Part shown: positions 20,064 through 30,972 of the stretch, one piece after another
Position numbering within the stretch: the stretch's first letter is position 1
Layout of the letters: each line of letters begins with the position of its first letter
Assembly (NCBI RefSeq): GCF_048544455.1
Contig: NC_133530.1
Span: 17,537,748-17,601,747 of the forward strand
Direction of reading: 5' to 3'
Source of the DNA: Silene latifolia
Lineage: Eukaryota; Streptophyta; Magnoliopsida; Caryophyllales; Caryophyllaceae
DNA length: 64,000 bases
Notes under the pieces: model-generated
The model's input: the letters and a program-made list of their open reading frames with translations, nothing else
Told to the model about the DNA's origin: nothing
Database searches by the model: none
Program-made: the position numbers and the translations under genes

Positions 20064-22921
20064 ATGTCTTCTGCTGACGCCGGGACTAGTACTTCTGCGC
20101 CGGGGGGTTCCCCGTCGCGTCTTGACGAGGAGGGGATACTAGATGCCATCCCGCTAAGGTTTGGGGGCCCTAGGTCTCCTTCTCCTGAAATTGATCCTCA
20201 AATTCTGGAGGAATGGGAGGATGAGGACAACGATTCTGGTGACGATTTTGGTGATGATGTTGGAGAGGTTCACCCTAATGAGGGGAGGTAGTACGTCATG
20301 GATCACGGTGACGCCTGTAAGGTTCGTCTTGACCGTGCCTGGACCCATAAGTTCGCCAGTTGTTCCGGCGAGTCATTTTTCGAGGGCCATTTCTTCTTTG
20401 GCAGGGGATACAAAATTATTATCCCGGAGGAAGGTCAGGCCGTTTGTTGCCCTCCACCGGGCTGCGTCGGCGTGTACATGCGGCACTTGGAGTACGGGCT
20501 CCGGTTTCCGCTGAATGAGTATGTTATGGCCATCATTAGGGCCATGAACGTCGCCGTGGCCCAACTGCACCCGTTGGCCGTTAGGACCATAGTCGGCTTT
20601 GTCTGGCTCTGTCAGTTCAAGGGAGAGGCTCCAACGGTAAATTTATTCCGTCGGCTTCACCACCTCAAGCCGTCGTTCTCTGGTCGCGTGGGATGGTATA
20701 GTGTGCAAATGGAGCCGGGTTACGTCTCCGTTGATAAACTTTCTTCCTGCAAAGGCTGGAAGGATCGGTGGGTGTATGTTGAGGTCTTAGGATGACTATC
20801 CATTGCCCGGTCTTTCCAAAGACAAGTTAATTTGCGGTGCGAGACTAAGACGGAGCATGACAGATGGGTTTCTCGGAAAAAGCTTAAGATGGACGCCGGC
20901 AAAGTCCCTCTTACGGCGGATGAGAGGTTGGCGATGAGGCTTTTTTAGGCGGACAAGGGGGTGCCTAGAAGATGGATTCCGCCAACGCAGATCATTCTTC
21001 AGGATGAGCCGCTCTGCCATGTCGGCCTCATACCGGCCCTAGCGCAGGGTGAGTGGGGTCGGTGTGAGGCCCATCTCTGCTCTCGACGTTTCTGTTGAAC
21101 TTCTATTAATTTCTTCTACTTAACCCTTGCCTTGTTTCCTTTGCAGACCATTTCGGACCGGACCTGTCTGAGGATATCCTTCGGAGAATGGGGCTGAACA
21201 AGGATAAGACCGTTGCTAATTTGCACCCTAAGGCTTTAGCCCATGACCGCAGAACGCCGCCGAGTGATCTCATGGAGCAACAGCTAAAGGGCTTGAAAAT
21301 GGAGGAGGCCCAGGCGAAGGTTGTTGGCAGCATGGCGCGTCGGACGCGGAAAACAAAGTCTTTGGCGGCGACAGCGTCGACACCGGTTGCACCTCCCATC
21401 CCCCCCCCCTAAGAAGGAGACGGTGGAGATCGTTGATATTACTGGTGGGGGGGACTCTGATGCAGAAGAATCTCCCCTTGTCCGTAAGAGGAAGGAGACA
21501 GCCTCTACCGCTGGCAAGGAAACGCGTCCTCCGGCCAAGAAGGCCAAGCATGGTACGAATCTATCATGTGGCTCAAATTTAGCCGGTTCATTAGGTGCTC
21601 CTGATGACAGGCTCTCTGGTATGTCAATGCGTGTTGGCACTGATGCTTTCATTACTTTTTGTAGATCAGCCGCTGTCGGCCGTCGCTCTTATTGGGCAGC
21701 AAGTGGAGGGGATCCCCATGCAGGCTGGTGATCAAGACGTCACCGCTGACTCTTCATCCCAGAAGGCTTCCCTCTCCCAGTTGCAGGCTGGTGATCAAAG
21801 CGTCACCATTTTCTCTTCATCCCAGAAGGCTTCCCTCTCCCAGCTGCAGGCTGGTGATCAAAATATCACCACTGTCTCTTCATCCCAGAAGGCTTCCGTC
21901 TCCCAGCTGCAGGCTGGTGATAAAAATGTCCCCACGGTCTCTTCATCCCAGAAGGCTTCCGTCTCCCAGCTTATAGTGGAGGGCATGAAGCTGATCCAGG
22001 AGCTGGCGAGGTGGAACGAGCTGACCGGTGCTCGCATCACAGAGCAGGAGAAAGCCGTGGCTCAATCTGTCCTTGAGCGTAATGCCATTAAGCAGGTAGC
22101 CGTGTCGGCGAAGCTGGATCTCCTCGATGAGCAGAGGCTTAGGGGAGATGCTGAGAAGGCGCTCTTGGCTGAGAGAAAACTTAGGGAGGACGCTGAAAAG
22201 GAGGTCCTTGCTGAGAGAGCCAAGGCCGAGGCTGCGGCGGCCGAAGCTGCTAAGCTGCTGGAGAAGTGTAAACTTGTTCAGAGGCACGCCGACCTTTATC
22301 TCCAGCAGAGGAACGAATCCAGGGACCTGTTTCAGGCCCAGGGGGAGGTGATTCGGAGCAAAGAGGCCATCATTAGACAAAAGGAGGAGGACATTGAGAT
22401 GCTCCAAACCGTCATGCTCCCTAACATGTGCGCCCAATTCCGGATCTCGCCAAGAAGTCGCCGGGGAAGTGATTGGGGAGCTCTTCCCTCTTGATGGTTC
22501 CTTTCCGTGGGGCAAATTTGACGAGCAGCTTGACGATAAGCTCGAAGCTAAGGAGAAGGTCGTGGCGGAGAAGGCCAAGGAGGCGGTGAGGGCGAAGATA
22601 GAGAAGGAGGCAGCCGCGGAGAAAGCAGCTTTTGCTGAGAAGGCCAAGGCGGCCAAGGAGGAAGCCGAGAGAATGAGGGCAGCTGATGCTGTCGAGGCTA
22701 AGGCTGAGGCTGCTGAAGATGAGGCTGCTAGGAAAACTGCTGGGTTGCCCATCGAAGAGGATGCGGCTACCGCTGCTGATGGCAAGCAAAGCAACAGGCA
22801 TAGGGAGACGGGCGGTTGTCACCGAGGCTCACCCGGCGTCTCGGATAAAATTGTTCGGGAGCCAATTATTAAGCCCTTCCTTCCTGCCATCTTTTTGGCG
22901 CTCCAAATGACATATTTGTAA
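20064..22921 (+). pseudogene. Antisense additional ORF (Transposase_28-like, coiled coil)
   Basis: Starts at ATG 20064 (MSSADAGTSTSAPGG), with an acidic segment EEWEDEDNDSGDDFGDD. After a TAG at 20289-20291 it continues in frame with a globular domain (LEYGLRFPLNEYVMAIIRAM, then LHPLAVRTIVGFVWLC), which resembles the Transposase_28 'putative gypsy type transposon' family. A frameshift lies near 20790 and another TAG near 20948. A likely intron (GTGAGT about 21048 to TTTGCAG 21146) follows, then a shift at a C-run (21407-21413). A second likely intron ends TTTTGTAG at 21664. Next come four 21-residue repeats, a long alanine/glutamate coiled coil (about 21980-22480), another shift near 22440, and more coiled coil to TAA 22919-22921. 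Function is unknown in the family. Confidence 0.7.
21721..21972 (+). repeat. 63-bp tandem repeat, four copies
   Basis: Copies begin at 21721, 21784, 21847 and 21910, each starting CAGGCTGGTGAT. The period is a multiple of three and encodes four copies of a 21-residue unit ending SSSQKASxSQL. The array lies between the globular domain and the coiled coil of the extra ORF. Confidence 0.9.
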
Positions 22922-23344
22922 CTTTTTGCTTTTCTTTCCTTGTATTTTGTACAACTTTGGTAGGTTGTGTTTTGGCTTATCCCTATGGGGACGGCCGTCG
23001 TCTGTATTCTCTTCACCTGTAACCTGTTATCATTTTTAATAAGAGTTCGTGTCTTTTGCCTTCGGCATGGCCGAGGTCTTTACCTTGTTTCTTTTCCTTG
23101 CGCTAATAGTTGAGTGTCTCAACTGTACTTAGTGTTTTCACTTTGCCTCTGGCTTGGCCGAGGTCTTTTCTCGTTTTTGTCTGAATTGTCCTCTTACGTT
23201 ATTAATTGAGCGTCTCTTTTTGTTTCCGCCTCGGCTTGGCCGAGGCAGTTTAGAGTGCGTATCTCAACTGTGTTTAACGCTTCTAAGGCATTTTGATTGT
23301 TTTTGCGAGTATCAACTGCGCTGGCCGCGATTGTCGCGGTGTCT
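22922..23344 (+). other. 3' flank of the antisense gene
   Basis: A T-rich region with the polyadenylation-like AATAAG near 23037 and repeated GCCTCGGCTTGGCCGAGG-like phrases (about 23063-23245). Those phrases are partly self-complementary and resemble GC-rich spacers inside this element family. Confidence 0.45.
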
Positions 23345-24235
23345 GCTTTCTGAGGGTGATTGTCGCTCTTGTCGGTATGACAGTGTGAGCCGGCGTCTGT
23401 TTCTTGATAATGAATGCCGCTCTTGTCGGTATGACAGTGTGAGCCGACGTCTACCTCTTTATAGCGTCTAACGTGGCGTCTACCACTTGGAGTGACTGCG
23501 ACGGCGTCACACCTCTGGGGGTGACTGCCGTTACGTCTACTACTTGGGGTGACTGCGACGGCGCTATATTTCTTGATGGAGACTGCCGCTCTTGTCGGTA
23601 TGACAGTGTGAGCCGGCGTCTGTTTCTTGATAATGAATGCCGCTCTTTGTCGGTATGACAGTGTGAGCCGGCGTCTACCTCTTGATAGCGTCTAACGTGG
23701 CGTCTACCACTTGGAGTGACTGCGACGGCGTCACACCTCTGGGGGTGACTGCCGTTACGTCTACTACTTGGGGTGACTGCGACGGCGCTATATTTCTTGA
23801 TGGAGACTGTCGCTCTTGTCGGTATGACAGTGTGAGCCGGCGTCTGCTTCTTCATAGAGACTGCCGCTCTTGTCGGTATGACAGTGTGAGCCGGCGTCTT
23901 CTTCTTCATAGAGCGCCGCTCTTGTCGGTATGACAGTGTGAGCCGGCGTCTTCTTCTTCATAGTGACTGCCGCTCTTGTCGGTATGACAGTGTGAGCCGG
24001 CGTCTTCTTCTTCATAGTGACTGCCGCTCTTGTCGGTATGACAGTGTGAGCCGACGTCTTCTTCTTCATAGTGACTGCCGCTCTTGTCGGTATGACAGTG
24101 TGAGCCGGCGTCTGCTTCTTCATAGAGACTGCCGCTCTTGTCGGTATGACAGTGTGAGCCGGCGTCTGCTTCTTCATAGAGACTGCCGCTCTTGTCGGTA
24201 TGACAGTGTGAGCCGGCGTCTTCTTCCTGTTAGTG
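23345..24235. repeat. 54-bp minisatellite with higher-order duplication
   Basis: The unit GCCGCTCTTGTCGG-TA-TGACAG-TGTGAGCC, plus a variable GGCGTCT-TCTTCTTCATAG part, repeats at 54-base spacing, cleanly from about 23810 to 24230. A longer block (about 228 bases) with TGGCGTCTACCACTTGGAG and GGTGACTGCGACGGCG occurs twice, at about 23463-23690 and 23691-23815. Because 54 is divisible by three, long repetitive frames stay open on both strands; I do not read them as genes. It occupies the place of RT/RNase H/integrase. Confidence 0.9.
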
Positions 24236-24388
24236 ACTATGGGGAAAATGAACATAGTTGGTTGATTTTTCATTAGATATAAACATGCGTTGGGGTGCCC
24301 ACAACTGTTTTGGACACCTCCGCCGCTATACAAGGCCCTACCGAGATTACCAGTGTCCTAATGCCTCATTTAAGGCGTACCTTCCCCG

Positions 24389-25069
24389 TCAGCCGTCAGT
24401 TGCATCCATGAGGTCGCTCTCCTGTTGTAAGGATGGGCTTTTCCCCTTCTCTGACTGCTTTGCCACTTTGAGGGATTGCATTTTGCATCCTCTGGCAGAT
24501 ATCTGGACGTTGACCACCTCGTCCCTCTCGTCCTTGGAGACGAGCTTATGTGCTTCCCCCCGGTCTGAGACATACATAAGTGTCAGGGCCCGGATGGACA
24601 TCACCGCGTCGGCCTCGCTCAGAGTGACTCGGCCTATGAGAACGTTGTAGGCGGACGAGCCGTCGATGACCACGAACTCAGCTAGGACATTCTTAGCCGC
24701 ATTTCCCTCGCCGAGCATCACCGGCAGTCTGATTGAACCCAGGGGTACCAGGCCAGCCCCGGAGAAGTTGTACAGTGGATTGGTGCAGGGGCTCAAGTCC
24801 TTGATTTTCAGGCCGAGGCTGAGGAAGCACTCCCTGAACATGATGTTCGTGTAGGCGCCTGTGTCAATCAGGCACCTCTTCACCAGGTGGTTGGATATGT
24901 CCAAGTTGACTACAAGTGGGTCATTTGTGAGGGGCGATGACTCCTCGTAGTCCTTCCTTCCAATAGTCATATCGGGAATGTTGGAAGCGGGGATCGTTGT
25001 GTTGGGCACAAAGTTGATGGCCCGACGATGGCTCGTTCGGGTGTCGTTTGTGCCCATGAGCTGACCCAC
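24389..25069 (-). CDS. Tat-element aspartic protease region (partial pol)
   Basis: A 226-codon minus-strand frame. The retropepsin active site is LIDTGAYTNIMF (the DTG-type triad), followed by hydrophobic strands (PLYNFSGAGLVPLGSIRLPV, LAEFVVIDGSSAYNVLIGR) typical of retroviral-type proteases in gypsy pol. It would process gag-pol in virus-like particles. The reading ends at 24389 within a spacer, with no RT following. The start is probably not a true initiator; the frame belongs to a gag-pol fusion with a shift between 25069 and 25173. Confidence 0.8.
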   Translation of the reverse strand: MGQLMGTNDTRTSHRRAINFVPNTTIPASNIPDMTIGRKDYEESSPLTNDPLVVNLDISNHLVKRCLIDTGAYTNIMFRECFLSLGLKIKDLSPCTNPLYNFSGAGLVPLGSIRLPVMLGEGNAAKNVLAEFVVIDGSSAYNVLIGRVTLSEADAVMSIRALTLMYVSDRGEAHKLVSKDERDEVVNVQISARGCKMQSLKVAKQSEKGKSPSLQQESDLMDATDG

Positions 25070-25172
25070 CGTTCTCGTTACCCCCGATGACTACATGGAT
25101 CACTCCTATCCGTTGAAAAACGGATTTCTTATCAGAACCGCTGGCGTCAGTTTTTTGGCCTTTGGCAACATA

Positions 25173-26689
25173 CTAGCCGAGGCTCCCCTTCCGGATCAGC
25201 TCTTCAATGACATTCTTCAGATGCCGGCAGTTGTCAGTGAGGTGACCGTTGTGGCCGTGGTACTCACAGTACTGGCTCGTGTCACCGTCCCCCTTTGGCT
25301 TGGGGGGCCTTTCCCATGTCTCGCCCTCCTTTTTGCTCAGGGCGAAGACCTCGGCGGCAGATACGACCAGAGGGGTTTTATCATGGTAATGCCTTTGGTA
25401 AAATGTTCCCGAACTCCCCCCGGCGCCCGTCGAGTCCTGCTTCCTGGCAGATCTGTCAGACCGTGACCTATTATTGTCGCGGCGTCTCTCATCGGACCGT
25501 GACCCGTTATTGTCACGGTGTCTTTCATCCGGGTTGTTATCCCGGCGGTTCTTCTTTTCTGAGGGCTCGGCCTCGCTGGGGCCTACCCAGGTCTTGTGAT
25601 AGTCTTCTACCTTGATGGCTTGGTCGGCCATCTTCCTAGCGGCATCTAGGCCCAAACCTCCGTATTTGATGAGCTCGTCTTTTAAGTCTCCATTTGGGAG
25701 GCCTTTCATCGATCTGAAGCCGCCGATTCGGGATTAATCTCCCGAATCTGCTGAACCTTGCCGTCGAACCTCTTCACATAGCTTCGTAGAGACTCGCCTT
25801 CTTCCTGTTTGATAGTTAGGAGGTCCGACGTCTCCACGGCCCTCCTCTTGTTGCAAGAGTACTGGGCTACGAAGGCGTCCTTTAGGTCGGCGAAACAGTA
25901 TACCGAACCGTCGGGAAGCCCCTTGTACCAATTTTGAGCCATCCCATGCAAAGTTGTTGGGAAGACTCGGCACCAGACCTCATCGGGCTGCTCCCACACC
26001 GACATGTAAGACTCGAAAGCCTCGGCGTGGTCGGTTGGATCACTATCTCCTTTGTATGTGAACGCCGGCAACTTCAGCTTGGTTGGCACGGCGGCGGTTT
26101 CAAGGACATAGGCACCGAGGGGGGCTGTCGACCACGTGTCGAATGACACGCGGCGATCGGCTCCTCGCATTCCGGTCCGACTCCTCTCCTCGTAGCGGGA
26201 AGGACTCCTTCTCCGACTCGGGCTTCTTTCTCCGACTCTGCCGAGTCGGACTTCTCTGGCTTCTCCGAGGCAGGCCTCGTCGGTCTGCGGCGACGCTGTC
26301 CTCTCGTGAGTACGGGGAGGGCTCGGGTCTACCACTAGCACTCCGGGCTCCCGGCGTCTTGGCGGGGTCGGCTTCTCCTAGTGCTCCGTTCAAATTTCTC
26401 GGAGTCACGCTTTGGGCCTGGTCTCTGGATGGTTTCCGCCGCTCTTGTCGGCGTGACAGGTGGTGGCGTACTCCCACCAGGTCCGGGAGCATCTTCGGGT
26501 TTGCTACGTCGACCACATGTCCCATGATGGTGACTGGTTGGCGGCGTGGCGTGTCGGTATTATTGGCATCCCGAATTCCGGTTGGATTACTCCGCCGGTG
26601 GAGGGCTGTACAACTCCAGAATGGTGGAAGGTATCATCTTGGTAGAGTGCGGTTTCGTCGGTCACGACTACCTCTTGTTGTTTCGACAT
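25173..26689 (-). pseudogene. Tat-element gag
   Basis: Begins at MSKQQEVV on the minus strand (26689), 81 bases inside the primer site, and runs through a basic SR-rich segment (RRSPSRYEERS). The Retrotrans_gag domain follows: APLGAYVLETAAVPTKLKLP, GMAQNWYKGLPDGS, LKDAFVAQYS, ESLRSYVKRF. Then come an RD/RN-rich stretch (RRDNNRSRSD) and a C-H-rich zinc-knuckle-like YCEYHGHNGHLTDNC. Frame breaks lie near 26510-26525, 26330 and 25707. It would form the particle and bind RNA. A gag segment at 26438-26459 shares its core with the minisatellite. Confidence 0.8.
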
Positions 26690-26769
26690 CTTCTTAGCTT
26701 TTGGGGTGGGTTTTTGTGTTGTTTTTTTTTTGTTTTTGGGAATGAATGTGACTAGCTTTTAGTGTCTTT

Positions 26770-26787
26770 TCCCCACAGACGGCGCCA
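26770..26787 (-). other. Primer-binding site of the Tat element
   Basis: On the minus strand TGGCGCCGTCTGTGGGGA lies two bases inside the LTR. TGGCGCC-type sites are characteristic of Tat/Athila gypsy elements. This fixes the element's orientation. Confidence 0.85.
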
Positions 26788-26789
26788 AT

Positions 26790-27358
26790 TGTTCCGGGTG
26801 TAATTCCAGAGCAGATATTCGTTACCACTCGTAGCTTGTAGAATGATGTCCTTGCTTCAATCCTTCTTTGATCTTTCCTGAAACGATGAACAAACTGAGG
26901 GCTCAGCTTTGGCCGAGCGTACTCACTCCGACGCTCAAGTCAGTAAACTTAGAGAGAAGTTGTTGTAACTTGGCTAAGAGTATATTGTAGAGAGATAAGG
27001 AAGATATTACCAGATGAATAGTGATTTTTAGGTTAATTTGTGGATCCTTTCCTCAATGAAGGTTGAGGAGTATTTATAGACTTCCACCTTTTGTCACGTA
27101 GTGGCCAAGTGGCCAAGTGGCTAGCAGGTGGAAAGACCGTTCTACCCTCAGCCGATGGACCTATGGCAGGCCGGCCGAGGGGTCTTGGATATGAGTACGC
27201 GGATATGTGCCCCGGCTGGCTAGTTACCTGGCCGAGACCCAGGTGACAGGCCGATGGGCTTCATCGGCTAGGCTGTCTAAGTCGTTGACTTTGCTGTGGA
27301 TATCTTTGACCTTGCTCAAAATGTTGACTTGGTCAGCGGTGCAGAATATGCCCCATCA
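26790..27358 (-). repeat. Right LTR (5' LTR in element sense) of the Tat element
   Basis: 569 bp, with the same ends as the left copy. In element sense TATAAATA at about 27069-27076 is the likely LTR promoter. TSD GTTAT follows at 27359-27363. Confidence 0.92.
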
Positions 27359-27662
27359 GTTATGAATGTCGTTTTCGAGCATGCTGGTGCGGAAAGGAAA
27401 AACCTATTGTTTAAATGGGTTCATCAAATAAATTGATTAAATGCATTCATATGTGAATGCTTAATGCACAGTTGATTAGGCAGGCAGCTTGGTTCATTAA
27501 GAACTTTGTGGTTTCATTAATTATGCACTCAATGTTGAATGACTGTTGCTAAACACTATTCGATTGTTTTTTGGGACCGCTTTTATTTTGTTCGTGGTTC
27601 CTTGCACAGTGAGATAGACTCAAATAAGATCTCAGTTGAATTTGGTGATTTGTTGTATGCAG

Positions 27663-27796
27663 GGGCCATACTATACTATTGTAGTGTAGGAGCTGGCAAA
27701 AAAATTGGGAATGAGATAGTGAATGCTCACTATAAGTCATGTTGTTTTGCTGGTATTGATTTCAGCGCCATCAATTGCAAAATTGTGCCTGGTCAG
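27663..27796 (+). pseudogene. Glutamine synthetase exon remnant
   Basis: Between an acceptor (TATGCAG, ending 27662) and a donor (CAG/GTATC at 27796/27797), a 134-base block encodes [20 protein letters not shown] followed by [20 protein letters not shown]. Plant GS has the same arrangement (YYCGVGA..., DIVDAHYKACLYAGI, GEVMPGQ) with exon edges at matching places. Substitutions such as Asp to Asn and loss of the conserved Glu-Val-Met show it is no longer catalytic. A shorter echo of the exon end (NACEIILKPDQ then donor-like GT) lies at about 28469-28502. No other GS exon was found nearby. Confidence 0.7.
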
Positions 27797-29194
27797 GTAT
27801 CATCTTATTAACCCGCCCTTTCTTTACTACTTATACTCGGTATACTTTTATCTTGTGTCTCGACCTATGGTGTCCGACCTTTTGCTTACATAACAATCTC
27901 GGTCTCTAATGCTTTACGTTGATTGCACGTTGACATAACGGAATTAAAGTAAATAAATGCTGATAATTATAGTAATTGATTGCTTGGGAAGTTAGTAAAT
28001 TGATTAATTGGTTTAGTTTGTTGACTTAAATCAGAATTATTACTTCTCAATCGGTTGGGATGTTAAAAGATTGCTTAATTGCTTTAATTAGTTGTTTATA
28101 GTGGGAATTTTAGTGCTTGATCACTTGGGAACTTAGGAAATTGATCTGTCGGTTTAATTAGTTGATTGACATGGCAAGTGTAGAGCTTGATCACTTGGGA
28201 AGTTAGAAGGTCAATTAGTGATTAGTTGTTTTCAGGGGTAATATTACAGAGGTTGATCACTTGGAAAGTTATAAGATGCTTTATGTATTCATGCAAGATA
28301 ATTCGAAGGTAATTGAATCGTTGGAAGTTGTTAATACATGCAGTTTGATTCATTTCCAGGTCGATTTGTTGTTTGCTGGCGCTTGTGTGGTTTTGTTTAT
28401 GTGATCTTCAGTTTTATGTGTTGCAGTTATCTACATCATGTTTAATTTGGTTTATTCAATTAAAGGTTAATGCTTGTGAAATCATTTTGAAGCCTGACCA
28501 GGTATAATGGAAGACATGTGAGAAATGGAATGAAATCGTTAGGGCCGGAAGACGGATTATTTCTTATTTTGAGGTGGATTTGTAGGGTCGCAAATGAAAT
28601 GGCTTATCCGAAAAAGACCTTATTCTTTAAGATGAGAATCAATGATCACCAATTAAAGTGGATTATAGTGCTTAGTGGGTTTTATAGTGTTCCCAAATTT
28701 TAGATAGAACTATTTTCTGTTCAATTTCAATGGGAGTCACTGTGCTTTCGATCAAATGCTAACATGCTTAAACTCTAACTTTGCTGTCATATATACAATT
28801 GGACTATTCTTGCTAAAGTTTTCCATGGGTATGACATAATTTGCAACTTTGATGAACGTGATTTTGGTTTTAAAGGCGATTTTTTTTGGTTTTCTTCTTA
28901 CACAAACAAAAATACCCCATCGACCCAGTTGGTCGAGTCAAGAAGGATGAATATATATGAGCCTCTACACCAGATCAGCTCATGAGTTGACAGTTTTAGA
29001 GACGATGGCTGTATGAATCTATCTCCTGGAAGTGGAAGATAAAATGGGCAGCCTGGTATTCTTTTTACTCTTTTTTTTTTTTTTGTGTGTGTGTGTGTGT
29101 GTGTGTGTCTCTCTCTCATAAATGATTCATATTTTGACATATAATGCTTTTTTTAGACTTTTGTTTAATGTTTCTGCTTTCTAAACTTGAAAAC
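27797..29194. other. AT-rich, intron-like DNA
   Basis: Contains diverged repeated phrases of the form TTGATCACTTGGGAAGTTAG (about 28118-28275, three to four copies at roughly 60-70 base spacing). A T-run plus (GT)n/(CT)n microsatellite lies at 29069-29119. No gene recognised apart from the GS echo near 28469. Confidence 0.5.
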
Positions 29195-29202
29195 TGTAGT
29201 CA

Positions 29203-29278
29203 GAGGATACATCACATGGAGTTGTAGCACCATTTTCAAATAAATACGACCAAGAAGCATCTAAACCTTATGATAAGG
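29203..29278 (+). pseudogene. Exon-like block, unidentified
   Basis: CTGTAG acceptor, an open block encoding SEDTSHGVVAPFSNKYDQEA and SKPYDK, then the donor G/GTAAAC. It joins in frame with 29860-29940 (VGGDYFKLPSLHSEWNIGIE, then QQVVGASG). The family is not recognised. It lies between the GS and kinase remnants on the same strand. Confidence 0.35.
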
Positions 29279-29859
29279 TAAACCATACACATGAATGCTT
29301 TCCTTGCTTGGGTGCATTATTTTTCTTGTTTAGTGTTAAGGGAGCTACAAGGGTAGTTTTGATGCTGACGAGTTTCAAACACAAGTTATGAGTACCACCT
29401 CTCAATGACTTTACTTGGAACCGGTTAAACAGGTCATTTGGGTTGGATCAAATAATTTCAGTGATCCTTGCATTCAAGGTCGGGTTTGGTCATTCAAGGT
29501 TGAGTATGCTTCTTGTTATTATCGGTTAATTTTGGTATATGAGTGAGCTAGGGGTCAATAGAGCTCGGCTCGGGTTAGATCGAGTTAATTTTGAGTAAAT
29601 TAAAGCGAGCACTCCCTCATCTTTCCTTTTCATAATCAGACCTCCACATTTTTAGGGTTCTTTGCTCCATGCCACTCTTTACTCTATAGTTTTCAATTTC
29701 TTCATAATAATTTTGACTATCATCATCTTGTTATTCTTGTTTGTTTGACATCTTCTTCAGAGTGTGTTCTTTTCTCGCTCTTATCTCAGTTGTGAAGAGA
29801 GAAGGTTGTGTGTTGTACCTTTACTAATTTGTGGACCTAATCCATATCCCTGCTACAGG

Positions 29860-29940
29860 TTGGCGGCGATTATTTTAAGCTGCCAAGTTTGCACTCTGAG
29901 TGGAACATAGGCATTGAGCAACAAGTTGTTGGTGCTTCAG
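29860..29940 (+). pseudogene. Exon-like block, unidentified
   Basis: GCTACAG acceptor and a GG/GTAC donor-like end enclose a clean 81-base open block. It may be a partner exon of 29203-29278. No function assigned. Confidence 0.35.
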
Positions 29941-30033
29941 GGTACTTATATTTTCCTTTTCTCTTTTCTTTTTCCTTTATTTTGACAACAATAACATAGT
30001 AATAAACTTCATCATGTGTTGACATGATGCTGG

Positions 30034-30111
30034 TACATTGCCCCAGAATACTACAATGGAGGAATCGTTACCGAAAAGCTTGATCTATATGCTTTCGATA
30101 TAGTATTGATG
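30034..30111 (+). pseudogene. Receptor-like kinase fragment
   Basis: Encodes YIAPEYYNGGIVTEKLDLYA followed by FDIVLM and a TAG. This matches kinase subdomains VIII-IX of plant receptor-like kinases (APEY, then TEKSDVYSFGVVL). The conserved Ser-Asp-Val of subdomain IX reads Leu-Asp-Leu. Only about 26 residues are recognisable, with no flanking kinase exons. Confidence 0.65.
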
Positions 30112-30669
30112 TAGTTTATTCCGGAAAAGAGGATTAAGGAACTAGAACAGGACAAGCCCCTTCCCTTTCCTATTTTTAGATTCAATTCAATTGACTGGTA
30201 ATTATTTACTATATAGTTAGCTTTATATAACTATATAAGTATGTAATGCAAATTAGTGAGAATATATGATAGTGTGAATTATTTACTATGGTTTTGATGC
30301 GCTGCTCTGATGAGTTTGTCTATGTATAACTCCGTAAAAGTAAGCCCAGTTAGGTCTACTGACTTTCTCCATTTTTCCCAATTATTATTAATTCGTGTTT
30401 TTCTTGCTTCTGATTAGTTCTATTGTTTAATTCTAATTTATGCTCACAAGGGGACAAGTTTTACTTTTTTTAGTCTTTGGGATTGTAGCCAACGGCGTGT
30501 AGTCACTTTCTCCATTTTTAGCTTTTTGCATTTGTTGATGATGGATGAATTTAAAGATATCCTTTTTTCTTCCTTACATTAGTAGGCATTATGCAATATG
30601 TTTCCAGTATAGTAGTAGTATTTGGTGTATAAGGTTTTTACTTTTTAATTAAACGGACTAATAGAAGCC

Positions 30670-30760
30670 TGTGCCTCTCTACTTTAATGAAGCACTTGAT
30701 AGTTGGCATGTTCCGAAGAAGTTTCTTGCGCTCTACCCTTGGCCTCGTTATGAGCTCTAG
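30670..30760 (+). pseudogene. Open C-terminal-like block, unidentified
   Basis: Encodes PLYFNEALDSWHVPKKFLAL followed by YPWPRYEL and TAG at 30758-30760. It is unusually protein-like (aromatic- and Pro-rich) against the AT-rich background. I could not assign a family. Confidence 0.3.
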
Positions 30761-30972
30761 CCTCTTAATTGACAAGTCAGATATGGTAATGATGAACAAA
30801 TGTAGGCGCTAGAAGTTTGAAGTTGCTACTGAGGGCTGAATGTATAGCAACCAGTTTTTATGCGAAAAACAATAATATTAACCATCGATGAGCTTCACTA
30901 TATCGCAGTTGCAGTTCATGGCTGTATATTTCTTTCTTACCTAACTTCTTGAGTGTGGTGTTGTTTTATCAG

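Larger units (their letters stand above)
18809..27358 (-). mobile_element. Non-autonomous Tat-lineage gypsy retrotransposon with antisense extra gene
   Basis: LTRs of 572 bp (18809-19380) and 569 bp (26790-27358) with TSD GTTAT at 18804-18808 and 27359-27363. The minus strand carries, in order, a TGGCGCCGTCTGTGGGGA primer site (26770-26787), gag, and a retropepsin-like protease. No RT, RNase H or integrase follows; instead there is a 54-bp minisatellite. Beyond it, on the + strand, is an additional ORF with Transposase_28-like sequence. Gag type, primer site and an antisense extra ORF near the 3' LTR match what is known of Tat (Retand/Ogre group) elements. Loss of pol makes it dependent on a helper. 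Confidence 0.9.

Noticed and set aside
21943..22794. 283-codon minus-strand Ala/Ser/Leu-rich frame
   Set aside because: Complement of the coiled-coil coding strand; the + strand has the consistent domain and intron structure.
23345..24235. CRISPR-like repeat/spacer array
   Set aside because: Plant nuclear DNA; the units are tandem and the 'spacers' are themselves repeated, so it is a minisatellite.
23451..24333. Long repetitive frames on both strands (for example AHTVIPTRAAV repeats)
   Set aside because: They arise because the 54-bp minisatellite period is divisible by three; there is no conserved fold or start context.
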